Numbered from the stretch's first letter, positions 16,215 to 26,746 are shown. The stretch: 26,746 nucleotides of DNA from Chara braunii (GCA_003427395.1 BFEA01000099.1:2577774-2604519); one strand, 5' to 3'. The notes: a model not told the origin generated them from the sequence alone. Made by a program: numbers and translations.

Positions 16215-16670
16215 GTACTCACTTTGGAGAAACTGGTCGTGCAACATCGGTTGAAAATCGAGCTACCGTACTAGGCTGCTCGCAGGTTCGATGCGGATAG
16301 CGGGTGTATCTTTCTGTGCAATAGCGAAAAATTCATTCTCATTCTGCACGCTTGTGAAGTGGTGCAACGTAGTCATAGGTAAAGCCCCGTCGTCCGTCCG
16401 ACCTGTTGTAATGCGCGCTTGCCCCTGTCGCATAATCGTTGCCTCGTCTCAATCCTGCACATTGTGAGCGATCGTGTTACATTTTGGTTCCGCTACAATT
16501 TTGGTTGGAGGCTCTTGCAATGGTTTGAGGGAAAACTGACATGCACATCCTCCATCGGATTTAGGATAAAGGAGGGTGAAATTACCGTTTTCAAGCGCTC
16601 GGTAAGTGCAGTAGCAGAGTACACCATCGAGGTGTATCTCCTCGAAGTCAGGAGGTAGATTCATTGTTGT
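15780..16670 (-). other. Unrecognised minus-strand reading frames with splice-like signals
   Basis: One minus-strand frame is open from 16664 to about 16270 with a single TGA at 16449-16451 (about 130 codons; DFEEIHLDGVLCYCTYR near its start). Donor-like GTGAGTAC (16219), GTAAGTGT (16047) and GTAAGTAC (15788) fall within 430 bp. The GA microsatellite reads as a (CT)n tract before TTGCAG (about 16103). Between 16007 and 15789 a hydrophilic frame contains RDRDEQQRGRDFDHQYQDND. I recognise no family, alternative frames are also open, and the region contains degenerate repeats, so a real gene is uncertain. Confidence 0.25.
16124..16205. repeat. (GA)n microsatellite
   Basis: About 40 GA units on the plus strand. 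Confidence 0.97.
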
Positions 16671-16775
16671 CTATAACGTGGCTACAGGTGCAGCAACAAG
16701 TGACCTTCGTGTATACTTGCCCAGGTTCCAACTGTAGATTCAGTCTCATTTTGCACATTTGGTAAAGAAGCACAA
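16330..16775 (+). repeat. Degenerate repeat with CTGCACATTTGTGAAG core
   Basis: Related words TCATTCTGCACGCTTGTGAAG (about 16337), TCAATCCTGCACATTGTGAG (about 16449) and TCATTTTGCACATTTGGTAA (about 16746) recur at uneven spacing. Confidence 0.45.
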
Positions 16776-16779
16776 CAAA

Positions 16780-17560
16780 CTTGGCTTACCGTGCCAGCTA
16801 TCCCGATCCTAGTTCTGGTCGAAGTGGTGCATGGTCGTTCTTAGTTGGTGGAGTGAATTGTCTGGTTAATTTAATTGACAAATGAGACCTCTGCATGCTA
16901 AATAGTCACGCAAGTACCTTTCCTTGTGACCATCTTCTTAGAAGGAATGTTGGACGACTAGCCAACAAAAGGGAAACTCGCTAGGTCCAGACGTAGCAGG
17001 GATTAACCGATTAAGAGTTCCTTCCAGATTATAGGGATGATGGTGCATAAGTGTTTTCAGGGGTTGGAATGGTCTGCCTTGACTGTGTTGTTGGCATTTG
17101 CAGAGATGGTCGTTACCCCTATTTTAAGTTGTTGAGCTTTAAAAAGTCATTATTCCTATGCAAACTCGAGCAGTTGTTGTCGTGGTCAGACATGGCCTGT
17201 GCTTTGCTATTTATTGCTGCATGTGTTTCACAGGGAGCCCCAAACCGTGTTTTGTTGTTTATTGCGGCATGATTGCTGTCGAGTTTTATTGTACGTTTTG
17301 CACCGCATTGCTGTGTTTTTCCTGTTGTGCTAAGCCATGCATTGAGCTGTATATTTGTTGTGTTCAACGTTGTGTATTGCTAAAAGTCATGCGGTAGTAG
17401 TTGCATCTGATGTTGTGCATTATCGCAATATTTAGTTGTTTCGCACTTTTATTGCACACACGTAACTTCAATTGAATTGACTATATTTTGACTGCGTTTC
17501 GAATACACCACAGGGTTGTGCTATTTTTGATCGCAACTCGTTTAGGCTGCGTAGTAACAG
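16780..17560. other. No recognised gene; T/G-rich from about 17050
   Basis: T/G-rich on the plus strand, with TTGTTG and GCTGTG words. Short frames have no recognised similarity. Confidence 0.5.
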
Positions 17561-17930
17561 ATAGGTAAGAGAGAATGACGTCGCGACTCGAGGGGGCTGT
17601 CAGGAGGTTGCTACTTGCAATTCGGTTGTGGTTCAACCGGCTTCACTACGTTTTGACCGCCATTGCGGAACTTTCGGGCGTACTGAGATTTAAGGGCTCT
17701 CTCACGGGAGTTGAGTTGTCCCATGCTTGTATCGCGAGAGTCCGAAACCCCTCCTTTTGCCTTGCTTACTCTAAGTCTGGTTTGTGCTTCGGAGAGGAAG
17801 GCGACAGGTGGGATTGCAACCCATAAGACCACAGCAAGACATTGTGGGAGGTCCCCCCACCGATTGTGGGAACTCTGTCAAACTCAGGAGGAGTTATGGA
17901 GGCAGGGAACAGCCAGGTATACAATTTTTT
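17560..17930. other. Composition island with opposed reading frames, unrecognised
   Basis: This roughly 370-bp block has higher GC than its T-rich surroundings. It carries an 83-codon plus frame (17575-17823, with VELSHACIARVRNPSFCLAY) and a 73-codon minus frame (17832-17614, with SQYARKFRNGGQNVVKPVE). It holds clean short inverted words such as CCCACCGATTGTGGG. I cannot name it. It may be a younger repeat insertion. Confidence 0.35.
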
Positions 17931-18109
17931 GCCTTGTGTGAACTCAGTAATCTCCTAATCAGTACACCTCTCTACAGTGATTGCTATGTATATATGTACC
18001 CGTATTAATTTTTCTTTATTGAGAACTTAATTTAGTATAAGTAAAAAAAACGCATTTCTGAAAATCATTTACTCTATTGCTTGAAATTCAGACTGAAGGA
18101 GATAAATTG

Positions 18110-18754
18110 CGGGAAGGTGGAAGAAGGTAGTTTGTTTGCATTGGGTCGTCAAAGGATCAGGCAATGTGGCTTTAGTTTTTCCTGACCGCTTCGTTTATTA
18201 TATTTCTTCCGCAGCTAGACGTGTGGTTTTTGTCACGTTTAGTTGTTGTAATATTTGTTGATTCGTCTTTTTTGCAGTCAGGCAACGTGGCTTCGGTAAG
18301 GCTTGGCTATGATATCATTTTGTCTTCTTGACAGTCATACAATATGGCTTCGGTCAGGTCTGATTGTCATACCTCTGTAAGTTGTTATTTGTGCAGCTGA
18401 ACAATGCGGCGTTGGTTTGGCCTAGCTGACTATACTATGTAGTTCTATTTTTTACCCCAATAAGACAATACGACTTCGGTCAGGTATGGTTGTTGTTATT
18501 GTGATGAATTGTTTGTTGAAAGGGTTTAAGAGTTGGGTAATGTGGTTTTGGTCAGACCCAGCTACTTGTTTTTTATGAGGGAGGTTTGGACTGATGACTA
18601 AGCAATGTGGCTTCGATTTGGTTTAGTTTGAGATCGATGAGGTAAAAAAAAATAAAGTAAGAATTTTTAATCTTTCGACGTCAAGACCCTCACGGAGGTG
18701 GAAATTACACCTCCGGTTTGAGGAATGTATCTGGCCAGTATTTGTGGAAAGTGA

Positions 18755-18785
<31 letters not shown>

Positions 18786-19190
18786 CCTTTTGCTTTTTGC
18801 TTTTCGTGTTTTGCCTCTCTGACAAGGCGGATTCCACACGAATACCTAAAGAATCTCACTCACTTTATGCTCACACAAAGACTATAGGGTGTTGGATCCG
18901 ACCACGATTACAACACAAATAACTTTTTATTTTCCGTCATTCATATATTTGTGATCGAACAAACGCCTTTACATGAAAGCACAGTCTTACTAGTGCCCTA
19001 TAAAATATGTCTGACAAATATGTGTGGAACAAGACAACTGTTGAATTTTTATTTTATTTTATCCCTTTTGTGAACTGTGGTGCCCTATCAGTGACGCAGG
19101 GCAGATTCCACGTGGGTAATGGAAGTGCCTCATCCGCTTTATGCTCACACAAGTACTGTAATATCATGTATCTGACTGTGATCACAACAT

Positions 19191-19224
<34 letters not shown>

Positions 19225-19700
19225 CTATAGACGCCCTCAATGAGTGCAAAGTTTCACTAGCATCTCGTATAATGCATCTGATGGCTATGGTGACGTTATA
19301 AAAGTTTTTTTTTTTTTTCTCTTTTTTTTCGGACGGATCTGCTGTGAGTATCATAAAAGATAATACAATAAGACCCAGACTCGACAAAACTCAGTGCGCG
19401 GTGAAATTCAACGTTGGTGAAAACAAAATAAGAGGTAGTGGTGGTTTAAGAATATAGTGAATATAACTGAAGGCAGACATAACAATGTGACTTTGGTTTG
19501 ACTTAGTTTTTGTCTTCAAAAGATTAAAGGTCCATAAATTTATTGTAACTTGGATATTAAAATATTTGGTAAGACTAGACAATGTGGCTTAGGTTTGGTC
19601 TAGTTAACTCCCTAATGAAGAAAAAATTAGTTGTAACGTCTGTTTGTGTATACAAAGACAAAGGTTGAGAAATGTGGTTTTCGTTTAACTTAATTTTCTT
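18110..19700 (+). repeat. Degenerate dispersed repeat, core CAATGTGGCTTCGGT
   Basis: About ten copies of (A)CAATGTGGCTTCGGTyuGG, followed by TyTrGTT, lie near 18163, 18282, 18341, 18403, 18465, 18537, 18602, 19484, 19579 and 19670. Spacing is 60-120 bp within the first group. The copies are old and diverged, and no coding frame is conserved. Confidence 0.75.
18815..19305 (+). repeat. About 265-bp degenerate tandem duplication
   Basis: The blocks GCAGATTCCAC...CTTTATGCTCACACAA...ATCACAACA occur at about 18828-18917 and 19100-19191. Flanking blocks (ACGCC..T..A.TG...ACTAG...TATAA.AT..TCTGA) occur at 18963-19012 and 19229-19272. A poly(T) follows each (about 18760 and 19194). Confidence 0.65.
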
Positions 19701-20760
19701 ATGTCATATGTAAGCTAGGGTATTGAGGTTTATCTAACTGAGTTAATGAACTATTTATGTTAAAAATAACTTTGGGGATTAGTGAGAGTATTTACCCATT
19801 GAGTTATGGATTTGCATGTGGTTGAGTATAAGTTTTGCTTTTATTTTGAATCTTGGGCGTAATATAGGCAGTTGCTTTAATGCTCGTCACATGCAAGAGC
19901 GATAGTAGTTAGTTTGATTTATGCATATTTTCTGTTTTATGACTTAGACTTTGATAAGTTGGGATACCACTTTTCCAAAGGTGTTTCCCAAAATAATACA
20001 TGATTTAAGGAGTTAGATAATTTTTCAGGTTTTGCATAATGGAATAGTCTAACTCATTTTTGAATTAGTACAAGTTCAACACTCTACCTTCTCTAAAGAA
20101 GATGTTGTCCAAATTTTTACTAGTTTAAGGATATGTCTAACTCAAATTTTATTACTAGTATGTCTAACTCAAGGGTATGTTCAACACTCAGGTTTTAAGG
20201 AGTTACACATACTATAAATTTACTAGTATGTCTAACTCAAGGGTATGTTCAACACTCAGGTTTTACTAGTATGTCCAAATTTTTACTAGTTTTTTATGAC
20301 TTTAAATTTGAATTAGTATAAAATTTTAGATATTACTTTCTTAGAAGAAGTGTTACCCAAAATTTTGTTAATCCAAGGAGTTAAATAAAATTTTGATATT
20401 TTTTGAGTTTTTTATTTATTGATGATTTTCACATTTAATCTTATATAAATTTAATGAAGATATTTTTTATATCGGAAACATTGCCAAAATTTCTGAAATC
20501 TGAATGAGTTAAAATATTTTAGGACTCTGAAAAGTTTTGGCAATATACCCATTCTTAGGGGAGATACTGCCGAAATTTTTGATATTCCTAGATAGGTATC
20601 AAAGATACAGTAGAATGATGAGATTATCACAGACTCACTCAAGCATAGTTTAGACTTTGACATATGTTATGTTACATAATCTTTTTCATTTGGGCATCTT
20701 AAGATTTATCAACTTTAGTTTGATCCTAAACGGATCATCTTCTGTTATGCCTTGATAACA
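19700..20760. other. AT-rich, no recognised gene
   Basis: T-rich plus strand with TACTAG/CTAACTCAA words. The only clear structure is the tandem repeat annotated at 20152-20265. Confidence 0.55.
20152..20265 (+). repeat. Perfect 46-bp direct repeat, period 68
   Basis: TTACTAGTATGTCTAACTCA..., 46 bases long, occurs identically at 20152-20197 and 20220-20265. Partial related words extend from 20060 to 20300. Confidence 0.92.
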
Positions 20761-20775
20761 GGTCGGCTGACAATT

Positions 20776-21645
20776 CAACTTCAACTCACTTTCGCGACTT
20801 AACCTAAGGCCTTAGCCCCTATGGGTTCAAAGTTACGCAGACTTTTATTGAATAACCATTTAAAAAAAGACTGAGTTATTTTGGTTTTTGAAGGGTGGAC
20901 AAAGGTTGGGGCTTATGTGAATAAGGCAAAAGGGGTGTGAGTACGGAGAATGATTGAAGTTGAACCTGTGTAGCTGATGAATCTTTGGCGTGATTGCAGA
21001 CATGTTTTGTGAGTTGAAATTCAGATTTAAATTTGTTTGCGGTATGTTTAAAAAAGAGTCACACTGTGATTATGAGAACGATCACCTCGCGTCCTAACCC
21101 CATTATATTTATACTTTGTGCACTCGAGCGGTCTACTTCGGCCGTACGTAGGGATTGAGCATATTAAAATTGAGAGAAACAAAAAATATATTTTTATTTA
21201 TGTTTTTATATTTCTTTATAGTTGGACATTGAGGTCAAGTTAAACCCCTTGACCTGATTCCAAACCTCCGAAGATGGAATTCAATTCCCAGAGTCAAAGA
21301 CGTTGGTCGCCACAAAGATCCGAAGCTCGCCTACCACTCACCCTCGTTGTATGGAGAAGAGGGTAGGTCTCGCAATCGCACTTGCGATTGTTTAACGTCG
21401 AGAGATTAACCCATAAGGGATTATAGAACGTGAGGCGATCATTCTCACAATCACGTTGTAACTCTCTTCAAATGATATGCATATGATTGAAAAAAATAAA
21501 ATTTGGATTTCAACTCACAAAACATACATGCAATGATATCAAGAATTCAACATCGGCAAACCACTCACTACACGGGGTCAACTTCAACCACTCCCTTCTC
21601 TCATACCCCTTGCCTTATTCACACGAGCCCCAACTACCTTGTCGG
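20776..21645. repeat. About 0.75-kb diverged inverted repeat, with nested small hairpin
   Basis: The left arm, about 20897-21105 (GTTGGGGCTTATGTGAATAA..., then TTTTGTGAGTTGAAAT, then GTGATTATGAGAACGATC), matches the reverse complement of the right arm, about 21420-21643, with substitutions and small gaps. About 310 bp separate them. A further smaller inverted copy of the outer end lies at about 20776-20830. Probably a decayed terminal-inverted-repeat or foldback element. Confidence 0.8.
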
Positions 21646-22160
21646 CTGCATCGAGTTTATTGTCTGATGCCAACTTCTCGTTGACACCTGTATGATATTT
21701 TATGTGGAGTTCGACCCGGGGTGGTCAGATTTTATTTTTGATCTTGTGTTGTTGAATATATTTAATGTGATTTTGATTTTTTATTGAATAAATATTCGTG
21801 TCGACTACGGTCGACTCCTTTTGATATAATTATATGTGTGATTGTTGTAACTTTCTTTTGACTGTATGTCTAAGGGACTAAGTTGGGTTGCATACTTGGT
21901 TGAGACCGTCCTAGTCGATCGATATCCGCTTCGTACTTAGGAGATCAGCGCCCACGTTCGGGTTCACTTGGCGTTAACCAAGCGTATCTATACTACAGCG
22001 AACGAGCAAACGCCCTCGGTCGGTCTACCTCTGCAATTGCATTTAAAAGTTTTTGCATGTGGGTCAATAACTCGGTAGGGATACTTCCCTAAGGGTGGTG
22101 ATAGCCACTTAGGGAAGGAAAGCTTATGCCCCGCGAGAATCTATCCTGTCGAAGGGGACC
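21645..22160. other. No gene; two compact hairpins
   Basis: GTCGACTACGGTCGAC (21809-21824) is a 6-bp stem with a 4-nt loop. CTTCCCTAAG...CTTAGGGAAG (22084-22117) is a longer stem that continues with GTGG/CCAC. LTR-like in texture but without identifiable ends. Confidence 0.5.
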
Positions 22161-23585
22161 GTGGGATGTATAGCTGGCGCACCCGACTAGAGCGGCGAGG
22201 GGGGGGTGCAACCGCGGCCGTCTCGGCAGCTCATGGAGTTATTTTGCGTCATCTCCAAGTTATCTCTTGTTTTTTTTTTTTTTTTATCTCCTGCGTGACA
22301 TGGTCGGGAGAGCTCCCGACTTTGAGAAAAAGGCGGGAACCGATGATCTCGACAGTGCGACTGATAGCAAAACCAAGGGGGATAACCTCGCTAGCCTCTC
22401 AAGCCCTTGGTTTCTTTCAAGATGCTCCACCGCTGCAGTGTCGTTCATTGGCCTCGATCCTGAATTTTTCGAATGAAAGTCCGACACCATAACCAATAGT
22501 GTTAGGCTCAAGGTTGACATTACCAACCACACAAATCCATATAAGTGGGTATTGTGTAACGCTCAACCCTACCAATATATACCAAGGCCACACCTTGAAA
22601 TTCACAGTCGTCAAGTTCTCGCGTCTACCGCACGGAGGTCCGTTCCGTGTTTTCACCCCACTGCTCACTCCGTTCACTACACAAAAAACGCACCACCGTC
22701 AAAGTCGTCCTCGGCATAGGCGCACGCTCACCACGGTCATATGTAGTGACCAACGACAAATGATCACTTAGCCCCAATTAAAAAAAAATATTGAAAGTTG
22801 GTCGGCGGATGCACAAACTCTATCACATCAATAAGAAACATTGCGCGCCTACACACTCTCTGCCTTCAGTCAAACATTTAGTCAGTGTAAAAGAAAATAC
22901 ACCCACGACTCGCACGGTGCACTCAAATTTCAAGTCAAAACTTATTTTTCGTCACTTGCATAAACCAGGGCGGATAACCTCGTAAGGGTATTCGCATCAA
23001 CAACGGTTGTCCTCGATAACTGCGTAGGCTCTGAATTGCGCAACTATCCTCCTCTTGAGTAGGATAGGTCTAGCTTTAGCATTCCCACGTCTATGTGTCT
23101 CAGCGACCCTACTAGAAACCGCATATAACGGTCACACCGCTGATTACCGCTATTACTCTTGGACGTTGCAGGCGTTCGGACTAAGGTTCATAAAGTTTCA
23201 GTTTCTTGGTCATAGGTTAGTCTGAATAAAACTCCGACAAACGTCAGCCTCATCAAGTCAAAAATTTCACAAATGTCGAATAACATTCAACATTGAAGAT
23301 ACTGAGCAGATACAATTGTAAGGGTTTCTGCTCCTACTGAAAAAAGCAAAAAAAAAAAAAAATCAAAATCGTCGACTTTCAGAGGCAGGGGTAGGGGGTC
23401 AGGCGCTTTTGGGATCCTCCGCCGAGGAAGTGAGAAAAGAAACAACGGTTTATTTTCAAGGCCTACTCGTCCCGAAAGCGTGTGGAGTTTTCCCCCCCCC
23501 CCAAAAGTACCCTTACTATGAGCTGTGGGATCAATACCATAGACCCTTAGGGGTGCGTTCCCAACCGCCCCATTGTAGACAATAG
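22160..23585. other. No recognised gene; C/A-rich from about 22500
   Basis: A plus-strand frame ending at 22476 contains APDFEKKAGTDDLDSATD and FIGLDPEFFE, which look protein-like but match no family I recognise. The rest is A/C-rich, resembling 12960-14080. Confidence 0.4.
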
Positions 23586-23589
23586 GAGT

Positions 23590-23786
23590 GTCTCGAGGGT
23601 GCAGCCCTGCAATGGAGGTCGCACCGCTATTGACCACATGCACAAAAAGACAAAAACTATGGCTGGTTTATATTCCCATGCTCTAGTGCCTCGAACGTGT
23701 CGCCCTATGATGGGGTTCGCACCACTACTGACCACATGTACAAAAAAACCAAGACTATGGCGGTTCATATTTCGATGTTCTAACCG
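23590..23786 (+). repeat. Diverged tandem duplication, period about 99 bp
   Basis: Unit 1 (about 23590-23688) and unit 2 (about 23689-23786) share CTCGA.CGTG..GCCCT..AATGG, then CGCACCnCTAnTGACCACATG, then CAAAAA...AAGACTATGGC. Confidence 0.8.
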
Positions 23787-23808
23787 ATGATTCAGGGGCT
23801 TGCCACAC

Positions 23809-23860
23809 CAATGTCGAAAACGTTTAATTTTTGACAACTGTCGGACATTTTTCGACATTG
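23809..23860. repeat. Hairpin CAATGTCGAAAA / TTTTCGACATTG
   Basis: A perfect 12-bp inverted repeat with a 28-nt spacer. The same TGTCGAAAA word recurs inverted at 24895-25033. Confidence 0.85.
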
Positions 23861-24890
23861 TTGGGTTCAAAAAACAAATTGCCTTCGCCATACAACTCGT
23901 TTCGACTGGTACCGCGTAAGCGCGGAAGCGCAGCCATTCGGGAGCGAGAGTGGGTTGTTAGTGCATAATCTCAATCTTTGTTGTTCTTGAGAATTTTTTT
24001 TTTTTTTTTCCCTTTCGAAGATAATCGACATGGCCTGTTAAAATAAAATAACAACCGTCAACTTCCAAAGACAATCAACATGGCCTGCTCCCACCACTGT
24101 CTGAACAGAAAAACAACGAAGGAATGCATCTTCCCACAGAGAAGGGCAAGATGCATGGGTTACTATACTATTAATACCAATGGATGCATCTTAGCACTTT
24201 TTGTGGACGATGCATTTCGTTCTTGGCGTGCCCACTCCTCCCACCTCCACCACCTCCGCATCCACTGTCGTGCGCCGTGTTGTTGTGCTGCCTCCTTTCC
24301 TTCCTTCCTCCCAATATTTGAAATGGAACACTCTCGGATCGAACACCCCGACTGCCGCCAACATTTTCTGCAGTGTTCTACACCCCTCACGACCCGCGTC
24401 AGCCCGCCCGCGAACACCACCTGTGAATAATTTTTTTTTTCCGATTCCGAATCGCACCCTTGCCCAATATCGTTTCGACAGAAATGGAAAACTGACCGCC
24501 GTCCATAAAAATGACCAGCCTACCACTTTTCGCGACCGCCAGTCCGCCCGCCTTCAACCCCAACCACGACCGCTCCGCCTACCGGTCTCTGCACCGATAA
24601 CGACCACACCCCTCAATCGCCGTTCTCGAGGCCCAGTAAACCCCTTTTGCGGTCGTCAACATTTCTTCATAAGTTATTCCCGCTACTTGACAAATGTGCA
24701 ACAGGTATAGCGCAGCCTTCTGGCTGCGAACTACAGTGTAGGCGGGTTTTTGAGGCTGTGGAACTGAAGACAGGATTTCCACAGCTCCTCGACTCTGACA
24801 ATTGTCCAAAAGTGGCTCGTTTTCACAAGCTCTCTATTGTGGTTTCGAGTTTTGGACCGCTGCAGGCAGGCGGTTTCAAGTTGGAAACAA
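23861..24890. other. No recognised gene; C/A-rich
   Basis: A 169-codon frame at 24201-24707 is rich in Pro, Thr and Arg because of C-rich composition. I see no domain. Confidence 0.45.
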
Positions 24891-24894
24891 CTGT

Positions 24895-25035
24895 TGTCGA
24901 AAACTCGTACCTGACACATGTCGAAAAGATTTGGGAATTTTGGAAAAAACAGAGTCGACACCTGCAAATGTCGAAAAAAAAGTTTTCGACACAGGCTATG
25001 CACAAATGTCAAAAAAAAAGTTTTCGACACAGGTG
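24895..25035 (+). repeat. TGTCGAAAA / TTTTCGACA repeat cluster
   Basis: Two roughly 32-bp copies of ACAAATGTCGAAAAAAAAG plus TTTTCGACACAGG lie at about 24964-24995 and 25002-25033, after earlier single copies. Each is itself an inverted repeat. The LINE poly(A) begins 13 bp further right. Confidence 0.8.
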
Positions 25036-25043
25036 TGGCGAGA

Positions 25044-25046
<3 letters not shown>

Positions 25047-25095
<49 letters not shown>

Positions 25096-26300
25096 TCATT
25101 GACTGGGAGTAGAGGAGGTNCTGATAAGAGCAGACACCCCCTCTACTCTCCCTGCTTGATAGATGGCTCCGTTCCATTGGTGGGGAGCTCCACCTGTTGG
25201 AAAACGGGTCCAGCGTCCCTTTACATCAGTAACACTGAAAATACAAGGTACAACTCTTGCTGGGAACCGGGCCCAACATCCCTTCTGATCAGATTGGCTC
25301 CTGTGCCTCTTCACCCTGAATGGGCGCGAGATATGCATGTCCACTTAGCACTTCCAACCTTATTTTATACCACACAAAACCAACTCATAGGAACTAAACT
25401 CAAGGCTGATAGCGGAAAAGGGTCGGGGAAGTCTGAGAGAGGTCTAAGAGGAATGGCTGGATCAACAGTTGTCCAGTCCTGATAGACCAAACGATAATCT
25501 CTTGAAAATCCTTCCTGCCCTCCTTCCGACATATCCTCTTTCTGTGCCCCCGAGCCAGTTGTCATAAAATTGTTGAATATGCTTTTAAATTTCTGCCTTG
25601 GTTAGTAAGTACTTGATTTTTTCCTTTACCTTGTCGCATTGAGCATTGATTTCAGTTTGAATTTGATGCTTTATCAAGTCCGTAAATTCTGGCTCATCAA
25701 TCCTAGCCTTTTCCATTTCATATGTGCAACGTCGGTTCGAAAGAGCCTCAAGATTGTCCGTCTTCCTACCTTATAAAGGGTGATAGTGAACTCACTGCCA
25801 TCCGTCTGGGACGGGTTCCATGTTTCCCAAAGGAGGGTTTTCCATTCACACGCCCATGGTTGGGTGGTGGGGAGTTAGTTCCAAATCCTGTCCCACCATC
25901 TCCACAACCAAATTACCCTTGGACGTTATAAGAAGATATGCTCTATAGTTTCACGGATGAGTTAGGAAGGAAATGCTGATGAGCAAAGTCCGCATCAAGG
26001 CAGAGCCAAACCTTTTTTTTTCCAAGGAGGTCCTGTCAATTAGCCAATCATTTGTTGGTAGGCAGCGATGATCTATCTGTCATTGTAGTGATGTTATCTT
26101 AGCTGGTTTGACTTCGATATTTTTGAACCACTTTACATCACGTAGAGACTCCTTACTCACATTAAGTTGCTTCATCCACCGGGATTCCATTCTATCTCTC
26201 AGGTTGACATTTGGTTTGAGCAGCCTATACGTGGATTTTACTGTTAAGGAGTGGAGGTAACGTTGTGAGGAGACCCGGGGAGGGGTCGCCTACTGCTTGC
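25047..26300 (-). mobile_element. 3' end of a degenerate non-LTR retrotransposon (LINE) with poly(A)
   Basis: On the minus strand an open frame (about 26290-26070, broken by one TGA) includes RMESRWMKQLNVSKESLRDV and continues CLPTNDWLIDRTSLEKKRFG. After a +1 shift it reads CGLC...ETIEHIFL, stop, RPRVIWLWRWW (to about 25880). This matches the zinc-binding domain after the reverse transcriptase of plant LINEs (LPTNDRL... CPxCG...ETxEHxFLxCPxxxxxW). A stop follows FL, and the zinc ligand Cys appears as Arg (CGT for TGT). About 800 nt of degenerate 3' sequence follows. The element ends in 41 A (T on plus, 25047-25087). An N lies at 25120. The reverse transcriptase core would lie beyond 26746, or is lost. 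Confidence 0.88.
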
Positions 26301-26746
26301 TGAAGCCAAGCGCTACAGCGTCTGTCACCCGCTGCGCCCGCTTCCGAGGTCCTCAGCGACCAGCAAGGTGAGTTCAACTTGTTCTTCCTGTCATCGCACC
26401 TTTCTCGTAGCACTTTCAGATATGATATTACAGATGATCAAAATGAAATGAATTTAAAATAAAACTAACAACCTCCTGATTCCTAATCCCACATGAAATC
26501 CAGACATTCATTCGATCTTTCCTTGCCTTAGTTCGAATCAGAATACTTTAGCCAGTGATTGAACTAGCCATCCAGGCAACAACAATTGGTACGCTGGGTT
26601 CTTTTTCACAATCTGAGTTTCATATCCTCTCCTGGAGGGTCGATGCCACTGAGTCCGAGCGTTACAGTCTGTCGCTGCGTCCGAGTCTGTATTCCTGAGA
26701 CTGTGACTTGCGGTGGAGTCCTGCTCTCCAAGGCCGTAATCAGTTT
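26300..26746. other. No recognised gene; short GC-rich block
   Basis: It may belong to the LINE or to flanking DNA. A short GC-rich block (26270-26365) ends at CAGCAAG|GTGAGTT, which resembles a plus-strand donor, but no coding similarity supports an exon. Confidence 0.35.

Noticed and set aside
24201-24710. 169-codon plus-strand frame
   Set aside because: Pro/Thr/Arg-rich because of C-rich composition; no domain or splice support.
26270-26366. Plus-strand exon ending at a GTGAGT donor
   Set aside because: No coding similarity or acceptor. The minus strand of the adjoining region is LINE sequence.

Overview
This is a low-density nuclear window from a green plant, and I think it is not an angiosperm. 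Three things point that way. A plastid chlB fragment (8209-8381) is present, and angiosperm plastids have lost chlB. The truncated U2 snRNA copy (10445-10538) has the plant-type stem-loop IIb. The one recognisable gene has tiny exons separated by introns over 5 kb. A charophyte such as Chara fits best; a bryophyte, fern or gymnosperm is possible. The species is inference.

The main content is the 5' part of a CYP59/PPIL4-type nuclear cyclophilin gene on the minus strand. Exon 1 (11276-11373, with the ATG), exon 2 (5775-5879) and exon 3 (374-491) join in frame (phases 2 and 2) and encode the first 107 residues of the cyclophilin domain. The rest of the domain and the expected RRM and C-terminal region must lie beyond base 1. 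Intron 1 (5880-11275) is 5,396 nt and intron 2 (492-5774) is 5,283 nt. Together they hold nearly all of the left 11 kb and are packed with insertions: microsatellites, foldbacks, two retroelement coding relics, a probable SINE, a polypurine/polypyrimidine hairpin, a repeat array carrying the chlB insertion, and the U2 retrocopy.

Upstream of the cyclophilin ATG (11374-11830) is a C/T-rich promoter region with a perfect G-box palindrome and a roughly 28-bp tandem repeat. Each repeat unit carries a TTCCCGC (E2F-like) core. Next come a tRNA-like module, a doubled 85-bp foldback (11989-12239), and a divergent TATA motif (12365) with no recognised downstream gene.

From about 12.4 to 25.0 kb I recognise no gene. 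The stretch is decayed repeat DNA with strong strand asymmetry (A/C-rich at 12.96-14.08 kb and 22.5-24.7 kb; T/G-rich at 17.0-20.7 kb). It holds several degenerate tandem families, a 0.75-kb inverted repeat, a second tRNA-like module and some unexplained reading frames. The right end (25047 to about 26300) is the 3' end of a minus-strand non-LTR retrotransposon: a broken zinc-binding domain downstream of reverse transcriptase, a 3' tail and a 41-nt poly(A).
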